NCBI RefSeq assembly: GCF_002866825.1
Contig: NZ_PKUS01000003.1
Span: 124,001 to 188,000 of the forward strand
From: Pseudohalioglobus lutimaris
Lineage (GTDB): Bacteria; Pseudomonadota; Gammaproteobacteria; Pseudomonadales; Halieaceae
Direction of reading: 5' to 3'
DNA: 64,000 nt
Shown one piece after another: positions 1 through 9,034 of this stretch (the stretch's first letter is position 1; every line of letters begins with the position of its first letter). A program made the position numbers and the translations under genes. Under the pieces are notes generated by a model, which saw nothing but the letters and a program-made list of their open reading frames with translations, did not search any database and had not been told where the DNA came from.

Positions 1-1161
1 AATAGACGTGTCTGCATGCTCGCGTGCGACTTCCGTGGCGTAGACCTCAGGAACCTGTCGGCCCGACAATAACAATCGCCGTGCGAACAGCGCCTTCTCG
101 ACGGTGCGCGCGGTGCTGATTTCAGAGACCAATCGACCCATGATCAGGCTCTGCTCCGAGGGCGGCATCTCACGGATCGCTTCGATCACCTGACGGGTGA
201 TGGCCACGCCGGGCGCGGTGATCTGATCGAGGTTAGCCAGCGTCGGCGGTGTCGCGCCACTGACCAGATTCTGAATTTCTGTGGTGACGGTGGCGGACTC
301 CTGGTAGAGCTTGGGTAACAACCCGGTGCCGGGAATGCTGTCTTTGCGGCAGGTGTCGCAGGTGGTGACGATGTTCTCGCCCACCACATCGACTGTCCAA
401 TCGCGGGCCTCCGCCGGAGAGCCCCAGATTTCAGACAGGCGCGTGGCCGATGCGGCGGGCACTGGCGTGGTATCGGTGACGGCCCGATTCATATTGATGT
501 TGTAACCGGCCTCGACGATGTCGCCGGTAAACTCCAGCACCGGCTGGCCGGTGCCACCCGCCTGCCCACCGATCCAGGGCACACCGTTATCGCCATTGGA
601 AGTTTCCACCGTATCTTTGGCGGTGACGGCATCATTGCCGCCAATCCCCATCTGCACCTTCCAGTCGTTGCCTTTGGATAGCGTGATCAGATCGGCATAG
701 GGGTTCTTGCCCTGGGCGATCTCGGCCTCCATCTGCTCGCAGGACTTGGTCGCCAGCTGCATGGTTTCTTCGGCCTTAATCAGGGCATTCTGGAAAAGAT
801 CGTACAGGCCAGGGTTGGCGCGCTGCAGGATCAATGCCGGTAACGCCGCAATGGCACTGGTGGCCGCTGCGGTCATCGCATTCATCATATTATCGACACC
901 GGCACCAATATCATTCAGGGTGTTGGTTACCGCGGCCACCGGATCGAACTTGCCGCAGCTATACCCAAGTCCCAGTTGAGCAGAGCCGCCCAGGGTGACG
1001 GAGACGACTGACGGATTAGCGGGTACAGAGACCGGCTCTGCTCCGCCGATTTCGTAGTACCACAAGCTGTCTTCGGTGGGCCCCTGGGCTGCGTTAACGA
1101 CGTGACACACACTCAGGGCGCCAATCAACAACACGGTGCGAACAGACACTTTCATGCTCAT
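1..1161 (-). CDS. TIGR03755-type ICE protein (PFL_4711 family), 3' part cut off
   Basis: The reading frame stays open from the ATG at 1161 to the window edge, so at least 387 residues are present and the C-terminus is missing. The protein opens with a signal peptide (roughly residues 1-24, ending ...VNAAQG), so it is probably exported to the periplasm. A GLGYSCGKFDPVAAV segment and a CDTCRKD cysteine pair are visible. The ATG overlaps the TGA of the upstream gene as ATGA, indicating translational coupling. A second in-frame ATG lies at 1155. Position and sequence fit the TIGR03755 family, which follows TIGR03757 and TIGR03756 in ICEs of this class. Its biochemical role in the mating channel is unknown. 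Confidence 0.85.
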   Translation of the reverse strand, partial: MSMKVSVRTVLLIGALSVCHVVNAAQGPTEDSLWYYEIGGAEPVSVPANPSVVSVTLGGSAQLGLGYSCGKFDPVAAVTNTLNDIGAGVDNMMNAMTAAATSAIAALPALILQRANPGLYDLFQNALIKAEETMQLATKSCEQMEAEIAQGKNPYADLITLSKGNDWKVQMGIGGNDAVTAKDTVETSNGDNGVPWIGGQAGGTGQPVLEFTGDIVEAGYNINMNRAVTDTTPVPAASATRLSEIWGSPAEARDWTVDVVGENIVTTCDTCRKDSIPGTGLLPKLYQESATVTTEIQNLVSGATPPTLANLDQITAPGVAITRQVIEAIREMPPSEQSLIMGRLVSEISTARTVEKALFARRLLLSGRQVPEVYATEVAREHADTSI

Positions 1162-2180
1162 GGTGGGTAATTGATCCAGTCGACGTTGAACAGAAAGATG
1201 CCGCGATCGCGGCAACAGCTGTAGGGGCGCCACAGATTCCAGGCATAGTCACCCTGGGCATCGACTCGACCACCGCCCCAGCCGGTGAAACTGGCCAGGT
1301 CATTGGTGCCAAATACCTTGCAGGTCGATTCCGCGCTGGGCATCAGCATCTGCCACTCGCCCGTGTCGGGATCGTCTTCAACCAGTGGCCCGGGTGGCCA
1401 CACGCGCTGCCGCGAACTGGAACCACCGGTTATCGGCACGTAGATATGGGGTTGCCCCCGGCGGGTCACGATGTCGCCGGCGCGCTGGGCATTGATGGCC
1501 GCCGCCTTGGGTTCCTCCGCCTGCGTCGTCCAGCCGGTGCGAGGGTACACACCGCCCCAGGTCTGCAGTGGCCAGGTGCCGATCTCCCGCAAACCGGGTA
1601 TCAGGCTCGCCGGGTAGAGCATCTCCGGGATTTCCATCCGCCAGGAGAGTGCGTCCAGTCCCGACAGGAAATACGGAAAGAAGGGAGTAGTTTGTGAGTT
1701 ACAGAGGTAGCCGGTGCTGGCGACGATGCTCGACAGGGAGCTGACCGGATGCCCGATGACATCCGTTTCCCGGAATACCAGGTTGCGATGATCCTTGTTG
1801 CCCTGCCCGCCTTCGGTTCTATTCCCGGCGCTGTCAATCGGCACCGCCAGCAAGCTGCCGAGGAGCCCATTGGCGACTGTTCGTTGTGCCACACCCAGCG
1901 TACTGCGAATCTCGACCCAGGGATTACCGCCGAGTTCGTTGTAGGCACTCACCACCGCATCGGGTTGGTAATGCCCTACTTTGATCGAGGTGCGCACGCT
2001 GCACCCGGACAGGGAGCAACGCAACCAGAAGCACATCCCCACGGGCATCCAGCGCATACAGCTGAGTGCCGCACGGGTGGTCTGCGCAACAATTTCCGGT
2101 GTGGTAATGGTGCCGGTGTGACCAACCAGAGGCACTAACAGCAGCAGGACCAGCCAACCACGGTGCAGGGCGGCTTTCAT
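1158..2180 (-). CDS. TIGR03756-type ICE protein (PFL_4710 family; TraU-like)
   Basis: This 340-residue protein has an N-terminal signal peptide (MKAALHRGWLVLLLLVPLVG...) and many cysteines (CMRWMPVGMCFWLRC near residue 40, SCCRDRGIF near the C-terminus). These are features of the periplasmic TraU-like assembly proteins of F-type and ICE mating systems. The start is placed at 2180 because that ATG overlaps the TGA of the upstream TIGR03757 gene (ATGA). A further upstream in-frame start at 2204 would extend into that gene and lose the clean signal peptide. The gene is coupled in the same way to the downstream TIGR03755 gene. A role in pilus assembly or mating-pair formation follows from the family, not from anything specific here. 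Confidence 0.87.
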   Translation of the reverse strand: MKAALHRGWLVLLLLVPLVGHTGTITTPEIVAQTTRAALSCMRWMPVGMCFWLRCSLSGCSVRTSIKVGHYQPDAVVSAYNELGGNPWVEIRSTLGVAQRTVANGLLGSLLAVPIDSAGNRTEGGQGNKDHRNLVFRETDVIGHPVSSLSSIVASTGYLCNSQTTPFFPYFLSGLDALSWRMEIPEMLYPASLIPGLREIGTWPLQTWGGVYPRTGWTTQAEEPKAAAINAQRAGDIVTRRGQPHIYVPITGGSSSRQRVWPPGPLVEDDPDTGEWQMLMPSAESTCKVFGTNDLASFTGWGGGRVDAQGDYAWNLWRPYSCCRDRGIFLFNVDWINYPP

Positions 2181-2680
2181 TGTGTCGCGCTCTCTGCTTG
2201 CCACCGCTGATAAAGCTGGGTGGCAGCGGGAATGTCGGTAAGGCCATACACAACGGCCTGGCCATCAAAAACAATGGCCGGGTAACGATCGATACCGTAC
2301 TGCATTGCCTGCACCAGGCCCTTGGCGGCGTTTTCCAGTTCTCTGCTGAGCTGAGTGTTCATCCGTTGGAATCGTTGCAGGGCCAGAGATTTGGCGGACT
2401 CTGGATCTGCTGGCAGGTCAATGGAGAGCTCTTCCTGAAGTTTGTAAATCCTATCGATCAGATAGACGGTCTTATGGTCATTCCCAGACACAATCTGGAG
2501 ACTCGAATCGATGAACACCTCGATCGTCGGGCCCTGCCCAATGGCCTGCTCGATTGCAATCTCGCTGGCTTGCACAGACGAACAGAGTGTTCCTGTTAGC
2601 AGCAACGAGATTATGTATTGAGCCTTTGCGACATTCACTGACGATCGTCCAACCCGGGATGGCTTTGTGAAAGTCACCAT
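2177..2680 (-). CDS. TIGR03757-type ICE protein (PFL_4709 family)
   Basis: A 167-residue secreted protein. The segment AKAQYIISLLLTGTLCSSVQAS is a typical signal peptide, but it begins about 18 residues after the ATG at 2680. A GTG at 2638 could be the true start, giving about 153 residues. The mature part (IEVFIDSSLQIV..., ...YPAIVFDGQAVVYGLTDIPAATQLYQRWQ) matches the TIGR03757 family, which has a thioredoxin-like layout (a beta strand, then 'PAIVFDG'). No CxxC pair is present, so redox activity is unlikely. It is translationally coupled to TIGR03756. It is separated from the VirB4-like gene by a NERD gene on the opposite strand. Confidence 0.87.
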   Translation of the reverse strand: MVTFTKPSRVGRSSVNVAKAQYIISLLLTGTLCSSVQASEIAIEQAIGQGPTIEVFIDSSLQIVSGNDHKTVYLIDRIYKLQEELSIDLPADPESAKSLALQRFQRMNTQLSRELENAAKGLVQAMQYGIDRYPAIVFDGQAVVYGLTDIPAATQLYQRWQAESATQ

Positions 2681-2802
2681 CCTGAGTGATTACGGATTTG
2701 GGAAACACGGTTTATTCAGACAGAAGCGGTCGAAGTTTCTGGAACAGAAACAGCACCGTTTTTATAATCAAGGGAAATCGATAGCGGAAACAAAATACGG
2801 AA

Positions 2803-3630
2803 ATGGACTTCAGCCCTATCATCCAGCAAGTCTACGGCGCGCTGTGGTATCTCATTCCACTGGCCATATTGGCTGGCATTCTCAAATCCCCCTGGTTCAA
2901 AGGGATTACCGGTGAGTTTCTGGTGAACACAGCCGCTCGGCTATTTCTCCCCAAGGACGAGTACCACCTGATCAAGGACGTTACCTTACAATCAGAGAAT
3001 GGCACCACACAGATCGACCATATCATCGTGTCGCGCTATGGCGTGTTCGTAATTGAAACCAAGAACATTAGGGGATGGATATTCGGCTCGGCCAACCAGA
3101 AGACCTGGACGCAGAAAATCTATAAGCACACCAACAAGTTTCAAAACCCACTGCATCAGAACTACAAACACGTCAAAACGCTTGAAGCCCAATTGGATAT
3201 TCCGTCTTCCGTCATTCACTCGCTGGTGGTGTTTGTCGGTGACTCCACGTTCAAGACAGAGATGCCCGATAACGTGACCTATGCCGGTGGCTATATTCGC
3301 CACATTAAAGCTAAGCGCGAGGTGGTACTCAGTCAGGCCGACATCGATGCCGTGATCAGACAGATCGAGCAACTGCGATTGCAGCGCGGGCTGACCACCA
3401 ACCGCCAACACGTCCGCCATCTGCGTCAGAAGCAGACTGTCGCACCCCCAGTCACGCCCTCCACCACGCCATCAGCCACTCCCTCTGCTACACCCCAAAG
3501 TCCAAAACAGTGCCCGAAGTGCGGCAGCGAGATGGTGCTTCGTACCACCAAGAGTGGAAAAAATGCGGGCAATCAATTTTGGGGATGCGCGACCTTTCCG
3601 GCCTGCCGTGGCGTGGTACAGCTGCGCTAA
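2803..3630 (+). CDS. NERD nuclease-related protein with C4 zinc finger (cargo)
   Basis: A 275-residue protein. An N-terminal membrane segment (residues 9-28) is followed by a NERD domain (about 36-150) with putative nuclease-fold residues E38, D72, E85 and K87 in QIDHIIVSRYGVFVIETKN. Then comes a Thr/Pro/Ser-rich linker (about 211-234) and a topoisomerase-type C4 zinc finger (C237, C240, C262, C268). NERD plus zf-C4_Topoisom proteins are widespread, are presumed DNA-processing and have no assigned pathway. The gene is transcribed against all neighbours and interrupts the mating operon between TIGR03757 and the VirB4-like gene, a place where such ICEs often carry accessory genes. Its end lies 20 bp from the end of the convergent VirB4-like gene. 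Confidence 0.85.
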   Translation: MDFSPIIQQVYGALWYLIPLAILAGILKSPWFKGITGEFLVNTAARLFLPKDEYHLIKDVTLQSENGTTQIDHIIVSRYGVFVIETKNIRGWIFGSANQKTWTQKIYKHTNKFQNPLHQNYKHVKTLEAQLDIPSSVIHSLVVFVGDSTFKTEMPDNVTYAGGYIRHIKAKREVVLSQADIDAVIRQIEQLRLQRGLTTNRQHVRHLRQKQTVAPPVTPSTTPSATPSATPQSPKQCPKCGSEMVLRTTKSGKNAGNQFWGCATFPACRGVVQLR

Positions 3631-3649
3631 ACAGCCAACCTGAATGACA

Positions 3650-6370
3650 CTAACGCGACTGCTCAATACGCCGGGCAACCTCATAAACGGCTTCGAGCTC
3701 TGAACAATGCTTTTCACGCATAATGGCGGCGCGCTCGGCCTTCTCATGCTTTTCAGTCATGGCCAATGCCAGCGATAAAGCAGGTGGAACATTGCGGAAC
3801 AACGCCTCAACCTTATCGGCCAGCACAACTCCCTCCACGTATTTACCCGGTTCCTTGCGAGCCGAAAGTAAAAGGTTACGCTGTTCATCATTCAGATCCT
3901 TGAAGCGCGCGATCTGTTCCACCTCTTCCTTGGGCATCACCAGGCACAGCCACCACTCCATCATATTGAGCATCTTACGGCTCGCGTCCGGGAAGTCTTC
4001 CAGATTCTGGGTGGCAATCCAGAACCAGGCACCGAGCTTGCGCCACATCTTGGTGATCTTGACCACGTAGCGCGCCAACAGCGGATTGGTGGTGATGATG
4101 TGACCTTCGTCGGTGATGACCAGAGTGGGCCGGTCATCGTGCTGATAGCGTTCAACCAGATCGTTGATGTGGCTCATCATCGACAGGTAAGCGACAGTCA
4201 GTTGGTCCTCGTAGCCCTCCCGGGCCAGCATGCCCATTTCAAGAATGGTGACATCGGCCTCCGGCCAAGACTGCCCAGGTCGGTTAAAGAAATGGCCTGC
4301 CAGGCCTGAGCAGAACAGCGCCATACCATCGCCCATCTCCAGTGCGCGATTGCGCCGATGCTCGGGTAATTCCTTGTTGGTGGCGATGACCTGAAAAGCA
4401 TCGACCACGTCCTGGGTAACCACCTGGGTATTACCGGCCTCTTTCACGGTTTTCGCAGCAAGGAATATGGCATTGCGAATCAGCAACCGGTCGGCACGGG
4501 TCAAGCGCGCATCCTCACGCTCATCGCCACCGGTAATCATGATGCGCGCGGCAATTTCCATTTCACCGAGAATATCGCGCCCGCCGCCCTCATCTTCGAT
4601 CTCATCGTCTTCGTCCAGCGTCTCCTCCAACGAGGGGTCATCGGCATCGAGCGGATTCAGCGCATGACGCCGATCGAGGAGGCGCAGCGCATCGGCAAAG
4701 GGAGGCAGACTGACATCGACATTGGGGTTCAACGTGATCTGGTTGACCGACAATCCGTGGTGCGCAAAATGCTGCCCCAGCAGCGAAAACGACGCGCCCG
4801 CTTCGATAATAAAAATACGGGGTCGGTGCCGTGCCATCATCTGTTGCAACAGATACACCAGTAGCGCCGACTTCCCTGCACCCGTTGGCCCCAGAATCAG
4901 CATGTGCGCGTTCTTTTTGCGATCCTCCCGATGTAACGGGTCGAACACCAGCGGCTCGGCACCGCGGTTATAGAACACCAACCCAGGATGCCCGGTTCCA
5001 CGCGAACGACCATAGAACGGCAACAGATTGGCAATTTGGCGAGAGAAAATCAGCCGCGAACGTCGCCGGGATTTATCCAGATCCGCGTCATAGGCCATGG
5101 GCAGATTGCGGATGTAGCTATCGAGCGCCAGCAAGTCCGCTTCCTGGGTAATCGGTTGTAATCCGTTGGGAAGAAGCAGTGCGTTCAGGCGATTCAAATT
5201 GTAACGCAGGGACTTTTGATTCTCGCCGCGCACATAGAAAGCCAGGCTGACAGGATAGAGTTTGTTGCCCTGCGCCATCTCTCGCTCCACTTGCTCTGCG
5301 TCTTCTCGGGTAATCGACGCCTCCGCCGAGTCTCCTACCGAGGCACGTTTGATTTGCGCGATGTGATTGCGGGTAGTGTCCTGGGGTTTCAGCGTGAGTG
5401 TTATTGCCATGATGGTGTGCTCAGGCAGACGATCAAAGAGCGAGAACACCTGATCCCCGGCCTGGCGCTCCGCTGTGAAGTGGCCGATGTCCGGCGCCCG
5501 CCGCAAGCTTTGAATCGTCACAACCGTGTGCGGCAAATCATCGAAGTGCCAGCTCGCCGAAGCCTCGTCGGAACGCGGCATCGACAGCGTCAACTGTTCC
5601 GCAAAGTCGTAGCCAAAGGGTAGATCGTCGTCACCCGGATAGGGCGCCATCTGCAGCAACGATTCCGGGCTTCCCTCGGCAAATGCTGGCTTGGGGTTAA
5701 ACCAGCTCAGCATCCAGTGATAAAACGCCTTGCCATCCGCACGCTGGATATGGATCCCTGCCGAAGCGAGAGCGGCAATCCATTTAGTCGCCACATCATT
5801 GAGCGCCTCCTCCACCTCGATGCCTGCCGGGGCTTTGCCGTTGTGCTTCAAACGCCTGTAGAGCACCACCCGAATCCGACGCTGCTGGCCCTGCCAACGC
5901 GAACCCGTGACCGTGGTATCGTCAAACAAACCGCCCGGGCGGGAGATCGCCTGCAAATGCGCCGACATCACGGCCTGATAGTGTTGTGAATAATCCGATG
6001 CGCGAACTTTCGGCATCGGATAACGGGCCAGTAAGGCGTCGAACTGATTGAGCCGTGGTTCATCCTGCACATAGACCTGTAATACCCAGGGCGCATCGTC
6101 GCGTTCAGGAATAGCCTCATTGATCGCGGTCTGGATGGTATCTCGCAGCTGCGCCATAAACGCCGGCGTGCGTGCTTCACAGCCGACCGGGGTGACTTCG
6201 AACAGCGCCCCCAGGCTGACACCGTCCTCCAACACAAAGGCTTTGCACTCAGGGATGTATTCCATCCAGGGCAACAGGTCGGTAAACGACGGTGGGCGGT
6301 CGTAGTGCCGCTTGATAGTCGCGTTAGTGAGCGGGGATGCATCCGCGTTCTCGGGTTGATTGATTGCCAT
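3650..6370 (-). CDS. Conjugative transfer ATPase, VirB4/TraC-like (TIGR03744, PFL_4706 family)
   Basis: A 906-residue ATPase that energises pilus assembly and substrate transfer at the inner-membrane face of the type IV secretion system. Walker A is GPTGAGKS at residues 494-501. The Walker B-type segment RPTLVITDEGHII and the following WFWIATQNLEDF are typical of VirB4/TraC proteins. The N-terminal half (from about residue 20, PPSFTDLLPWMEYIPECKAFVLEDGVSLGALFEV) is the TraC-like N-domain. An acidic insert (ETLDEDDEIEDEGGG) sits after the Walker A region and is usual in this family. The length is normal. The gene starts just after the end of the TIGR03751 lipoprotein gene and is probably in the same operon. 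Confidence 0.95.
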   Translation of the reverse strand: MAINQPENADASPLTNATIKRHYDRPPSFTDLLPWMEYIPECKAFVLEDGVSLGALFEVTPVGCEARTPAFMAQLRDTIQTAINEAIPERDDAPWVLQVYVQDEPRLNQFDALLARYPMPKVRASDYSQHYQAVMSAHLQAISRPGGLFDDTTVTGSRWQGQQRRIRVVLYRRLKHNGKAPAGIEVEEALNDVATKWIAALASAGIHIQRADGKAFYHWMLSWFNPKPAFAEGSPESLLQMAPYPGDDDLPFGYDFAEQLTLSMPRSDEASASWHFDDLPHTVVTIQSLRRAPDIGHFTAERQAGDQVFSLFDRLPEHTIMAITLTLKPQDTTRNHIAQIKRASVGDSAEASITREDAEQVEREMAQGNKLYPVSLAFYVRGENQKSLRYNLNRLNALLLPNGLQPITQEADLLALDSYIRNLPMAYDADLDKSRRRSRLIFSRQIANLLPFYGRSRGTGHPGLVFYNRGAEPLVFDPLHREDRKKNAHMLILGPTGAGKSALLVYLLQQMMARHRPRIFIIEAGASFSLLGQHFAHHGLSVNQITLNPNVDVSLPPFADALRLLDRRHALNPLDADDPSLEETLDEDDEIEDEGGGRDILGEMEIAARIMITGGDEREDARLTRADRLLIRNAIFLAAKTVKEAGNTQVVTQDVVDAFQVIATNKELPEHRRNRALEMGDGMALFCSGLAGHFFNRPGQSWPEADVTILEMGMLAREGYEDQLTVAYLSMMSHINDLVERYQHDDRPTLVITDEGHIITTNPLLARYVVKITKMWRKLGAWFWIATQNLEDFPDASRKMLNMMEWWLCLVMPKEEVEQIARFKDLNDEQRNLLLSARKEPGKYVEGVVLADKVEALFRNVPPALSLALAMTEKHEKAERAAIMREKHCSELEAVYEVARRIEQSR

Positions 6371-6378
6371 GTGTACCC

Positions 6379-6825
6379 CTACTGGCCTGATGGTGACTGA
6401 CTGTTGTCAGACGGCATCTCGCCGGACACTTCCCCGGGCAGGGCGTACTCCACCGTTTCATAGAGGGGAAAGGTGGTCACATAACCCGGTATCGGGGTGC
6501 GCTCACTCCCCGACAGGTGAGGAAAGATGTACATCACCAGCGTGGGGTTGGGCAGGCGGGGAAATACGGTATCGATCTCGTTGGCCGCTTTCCGCACGAA
6601 GCCGCGGTAGTGCTCGATACCCGATTGCGGTAACGGCTGACCACCGATCACGCGACGATGGTCGGGCTTTTGAACGTCCACCATGTGCTGGTCGTAAATG
6701 GACTTCATAGTCGGGCCGTCCTGGGGCAACACCGTCTCTTTTGTGCTCGCGCAGCCGACCATCAACAGGCTAGTCCAAACCAGAACCAGTGGTAGTCGTC
6801 GCATGTTGGAATAGATTCGCGTCAT
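6379..6825 (-). CDS. TIGR03751-type conjugal transfer lipoprotein
   Basis: About 148 residues. The N-terminus MTRIYSNMRRLPLVLVWTSL followed by LMVGC is a lipoprotein signal with the lipobox cysteine at about residue 25, so the product should be anchored in the outer membrane like VirB7/TraV proteins. The mature part contains DGPTMKSIYDQHM and FPRLPNPTLVMYIFPHLSG, as expected for TIGR03751. Start candidates are the ATG at 6825 and one at 6804. The frame also extends upstream into the TIGR03752 gene without coding meaning. Its 5' end overlaps the end of TIGR03752 by about 55 bp, so the two are probably coupled. Confidence 0.85.
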   Translation of the reverse strand: MTRIYSNMRRLPLVLVWTSLLMVGCASTKETVLPQDGPTMKSIYDQHMVDVQKPDHRRVIGGQPLPQSGIEHYRGFVRKAANEIDTVFPRLPNPTLVMYIFPHLSGSERTPIPGYVTTFPLYETVEYALPGEVSGEMPSDNSQSPSGQ

Positions 6826-8206
6826 GATGAAGTTTCCTGCCATTGGAATGGAAATCGATGGGAATTTCGTGATCGACGTGGATTGCCAGCTCGACGCCGG
6901 CGGGGACAAAGACCGCATCGAAACTCTGCGCCTGGCGCTCCCGCAGCCACTGGGCCACTTCCTCGCTGCCGCCGCTCAGGGTTTTGCCCAACACATATTT
7001 GCCGGTCTCTCCGGAAACGACGCTCGTTGCCGTACCGGCATCGTTGATCAGGGTGGTGGTTTCCGCCTGCGCGGCCGCTTCGCCCGCCGCTTCCAGCGCC
7101 ATAACTCCAATGCGCTGAGTGAGGAAGGCAGGCGCGTTGGTCTTGCGCTCACCTGTGATACAGGGAATACCGCGCGCATCGGAAATCCAGCCGAGCGGCC
7201 GGTTATTGCCTCCCCCTGCGCTGCTTCCACTGGAACCACCCCGTTGATTGTCATCACTGGCGAGGGTCTGAATGGTGCCGTCCTCGAACACGAAGGTCAC
7301 CGATTCCAATTTTCCGGTGACACAGGAAAGGGTCCAGTCGCCGATCGCGGTGCCGCTCCAGATCATGCCTTCGATGCCCGGAATGCGTAGGCCATTGGCG
7401 GCCAGGTTTTCCTTACCGGTAATCACCTTGAACGGCATAGGGTCGCGCACCTGCCCCTGGATAGGCACCCGGCCCACCAGGGCTGTCATGCCGGTGGATC
7501 CAATCAGGGTGGCATTGCGAGGCACCGTGTAGACCGGGAGCGTGCTATTAAGGACATCGGAGCCTTTGGAGACCAGCGATTGCACCGGCGGACCCGCGCT
7601 GTCGAGCGCGTTGCGACCGGTGCGACTGAAGCGGTTGAGCAGCGTCTCTTGGTCCTCCCCAGGCGATGGCGAGAGCTCCATAGGATTGACCCACACCAGC
7701 GACTCAGAGTTCGCAGAGGGTGCGCTGACACCATCCAGACCGAGCCCGACGGGAATGTCAGAGCCCACAGCCGATGAAGGTTTTGCAGACTGGCCGTAGC
7801 GATTGGTCAGGGAGTCCACCCTGGCGGTCAAGGCCGCAATGGCTGAAGTCGTCTCCGGTGACGCGGTGTCGCTCCGTTTGGCTGCCAGGGATTGCTGCAC
7901 TCGGGTCAGCACGTTGTTTTCGATCTGTTTGCGGTCCTCGATTAAGTCGCGGTTTTCTTGTTTGAGCGCCGTGTTGTCCCGACGCAGAGCATTCAACTCC
8001 GAGGTCATGGCGCTGACATTGGCGGTCAGGGTCTTGATGGTGTCTGCCGGCGAATCGGCATCCGGTTTCGGCGCCTGCGGTACCGCCTCCAAGACTTGAG
8101 CCTGCTCTTCATCCGGCGAGCAGGACTTCACTGCAACCAGCGCCGCCATCAAGACAACAGAGCCGGCAAGCAGAGGTAATAAGCGATTACTGGTGACCAT
8201 CGACAT
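6770..8206 (-). CDS. TIGR03752-type ICE protein (PFL_4705 family; TraB/VirB10-like)
   Basis: 478 residues. One N-terminal membrane segment (LLPLLAGSVVLMAALVAVKS) is followed by a coiled coil (about 55-140, SAMTSELNALRRDNTALKQE...). A periplasmic domain with ALVGRVPIQGQVRDPMPFKV and VFVPAGVELAIHVDHEIPID comes next. This is the layout of TraB/VirB10 scaffold proteins that span from the inner to the outer membrane and form the secretion-channel core. The start at 8206 gives a clean membrane anchor and lies 22 bp after the end of TIGR03749. It overlaps the downstream lipoprotein gene, as expected for stoichiometric core-complex parts. Confidence 0.92.
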   Translation of the reverse strand: MSMVTSNRLLPLLAGSVVLMAALVAVKSCSPDEEQAQVLEAVPQAPKPDADSPADTIKTLTANVSAMTSELNALRRDNTALKQENRDLIEDRKQIENNVLTRVQQSLAAKRSDTASPETTSAIAALTARVDSLTNRYGQSAKPSSAVGSDIPVGLGLDGVSAPSANSESLVWVNPMELSPSPGEDQETLLNRFSRTGRNALDSAGPPVQSLVSKGSDVLNSTLPVYTVPRNATLIGSTGMTALVGRVPIQGQVRDPMPFKVITGKENLAANGLRIPGIEGMIWSGTAIGDWTLSCVTGKLESVTFVFEDGTIQTLASDDNQRGGSSGSSAGGGNNRPLGWISDARGIPCITGERKTNAPAFLTQRIGVMALEAAGEAAAQAETTTLINDAGTATSVVSGETGKYVLGKTLSGGSEEVAQWLRERQAQSFDAVFVPAGVELAIHVDHEIPIDFHSNGRKLHHDANLFQHATTTTGSGLD

Positions 8207-8227
8207 GGGGTAGATTCCACTCCTCTT

Positions 8228-9034
8228 TTAAAACGCCACATCGAATGGCCGATCCGAGATCAGATAGACCGCGGTGGTATCGTCTTCGTTGCCCGCAGGT
8301 AGCAAGCGGTTGTGCTGAAACGTTGCTGCTAACCAGGCCCCGCGAAGTTCTCGCGGATCCAGCACCACCGGCCTTTGGGTTCGATTGGTCAACTTGACGG
8401 CAGTGACATAACGTAAACCCGCCTTCCAGGCGGCGACGGGGACCGCTTCGATCCGTGCGCCATGCACCAGCTCGACCGGTTCGGCACTGACCGGAATGGC
8501 GACCACACCGGACTGACGAGGAATCAGTCGTGTGGGTGCGTAGAGTTGTTGCGCGGCATACCGGGTTAAGGCGGCATATCCCCAAGACAGCGATTGGTTG
8601 TTAGATAGCGACTCGGCAGCATCCGTGTCCGGTTCCGAATCCAGCATTATCTGCACATCGGGAAGTGTGTGGCTGCCGGACTCGGCAGGCTCTGCTGACA
8701 CATCGAGAACATACATCGGCCCCTCGGTTTCCGATCGCACCATGATGCGGGTGGTGTCGAATGGCTCTCTGGCCAAGAGGTACAGGGTGCCGTTGACACT
8801 TTGGCTGCGCAGCAGCGCGGTCAGTGCCTGCGGCAGACCGATACTCACCGAGCCTGGAAAATGCACCAGACGTTCTTCGCCGACGACTAACGGAATCGCG
8901 ATGGGCGTTTTGTTCCAGACAACACGTTCAGGCGCATTTGATGCTGTATCGACTTGTGCAAAGGACAACAGCGGAATGCAGAAACCGAGCAAGGCGATCC
9001 ATCTCACTGGCGCAACGAAATGACGGGGATTCAT
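8228..9034 (-). CDS. TIGR03749-type ICE protein (PFL_4704 family; TraK-like)
   Basis: 268 residues with a signal peptide (about 1-26, ...CIPLLSFAQ). The periplasmic beta-rich domain shows PIAIPLVVGEERLVHFPGSVSIGLP and AVKLTNRTQRPVVLDPRELRGAWLAA. This resembles TraK/VirB9 secretins, which form the periplasmic and outer-membrane ring with the TraB-like and lipoprotein partners encoded next to it. Its ATG at 9034 overlaps the stop of TIGR03746 (stop at 9031) in an ATGA arrangement. Family assignment is strong. The TraK analogy is established for these ICEs in general terms and is not proved by this sequence alone. Confidence 0.92.
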   Translation of the reverse strand: MNPRHFVAPVRWIALLGFCIPLLSFAQVDTASNAPERVVWNKTPIAIPLVVGEERLVHFPGSVSIGLPQALTALLRSQSVNGTLYLLAREPFDTTRIMVRSETEGPMYVLDVSAEPAESGSHTLPDVQIMLDSEPDTDAAESLSNNQSLSWGYAALTRYAAQQLYAPTRLIPRQSGVVAIPVSAEPVELVHGARIEAVPVAAWKAGLRYVTAVKLTNRTQRPVVLDPRELRGAWLAATFQHNRLLPAGNEDDTTAVYLISDRPFDVAF

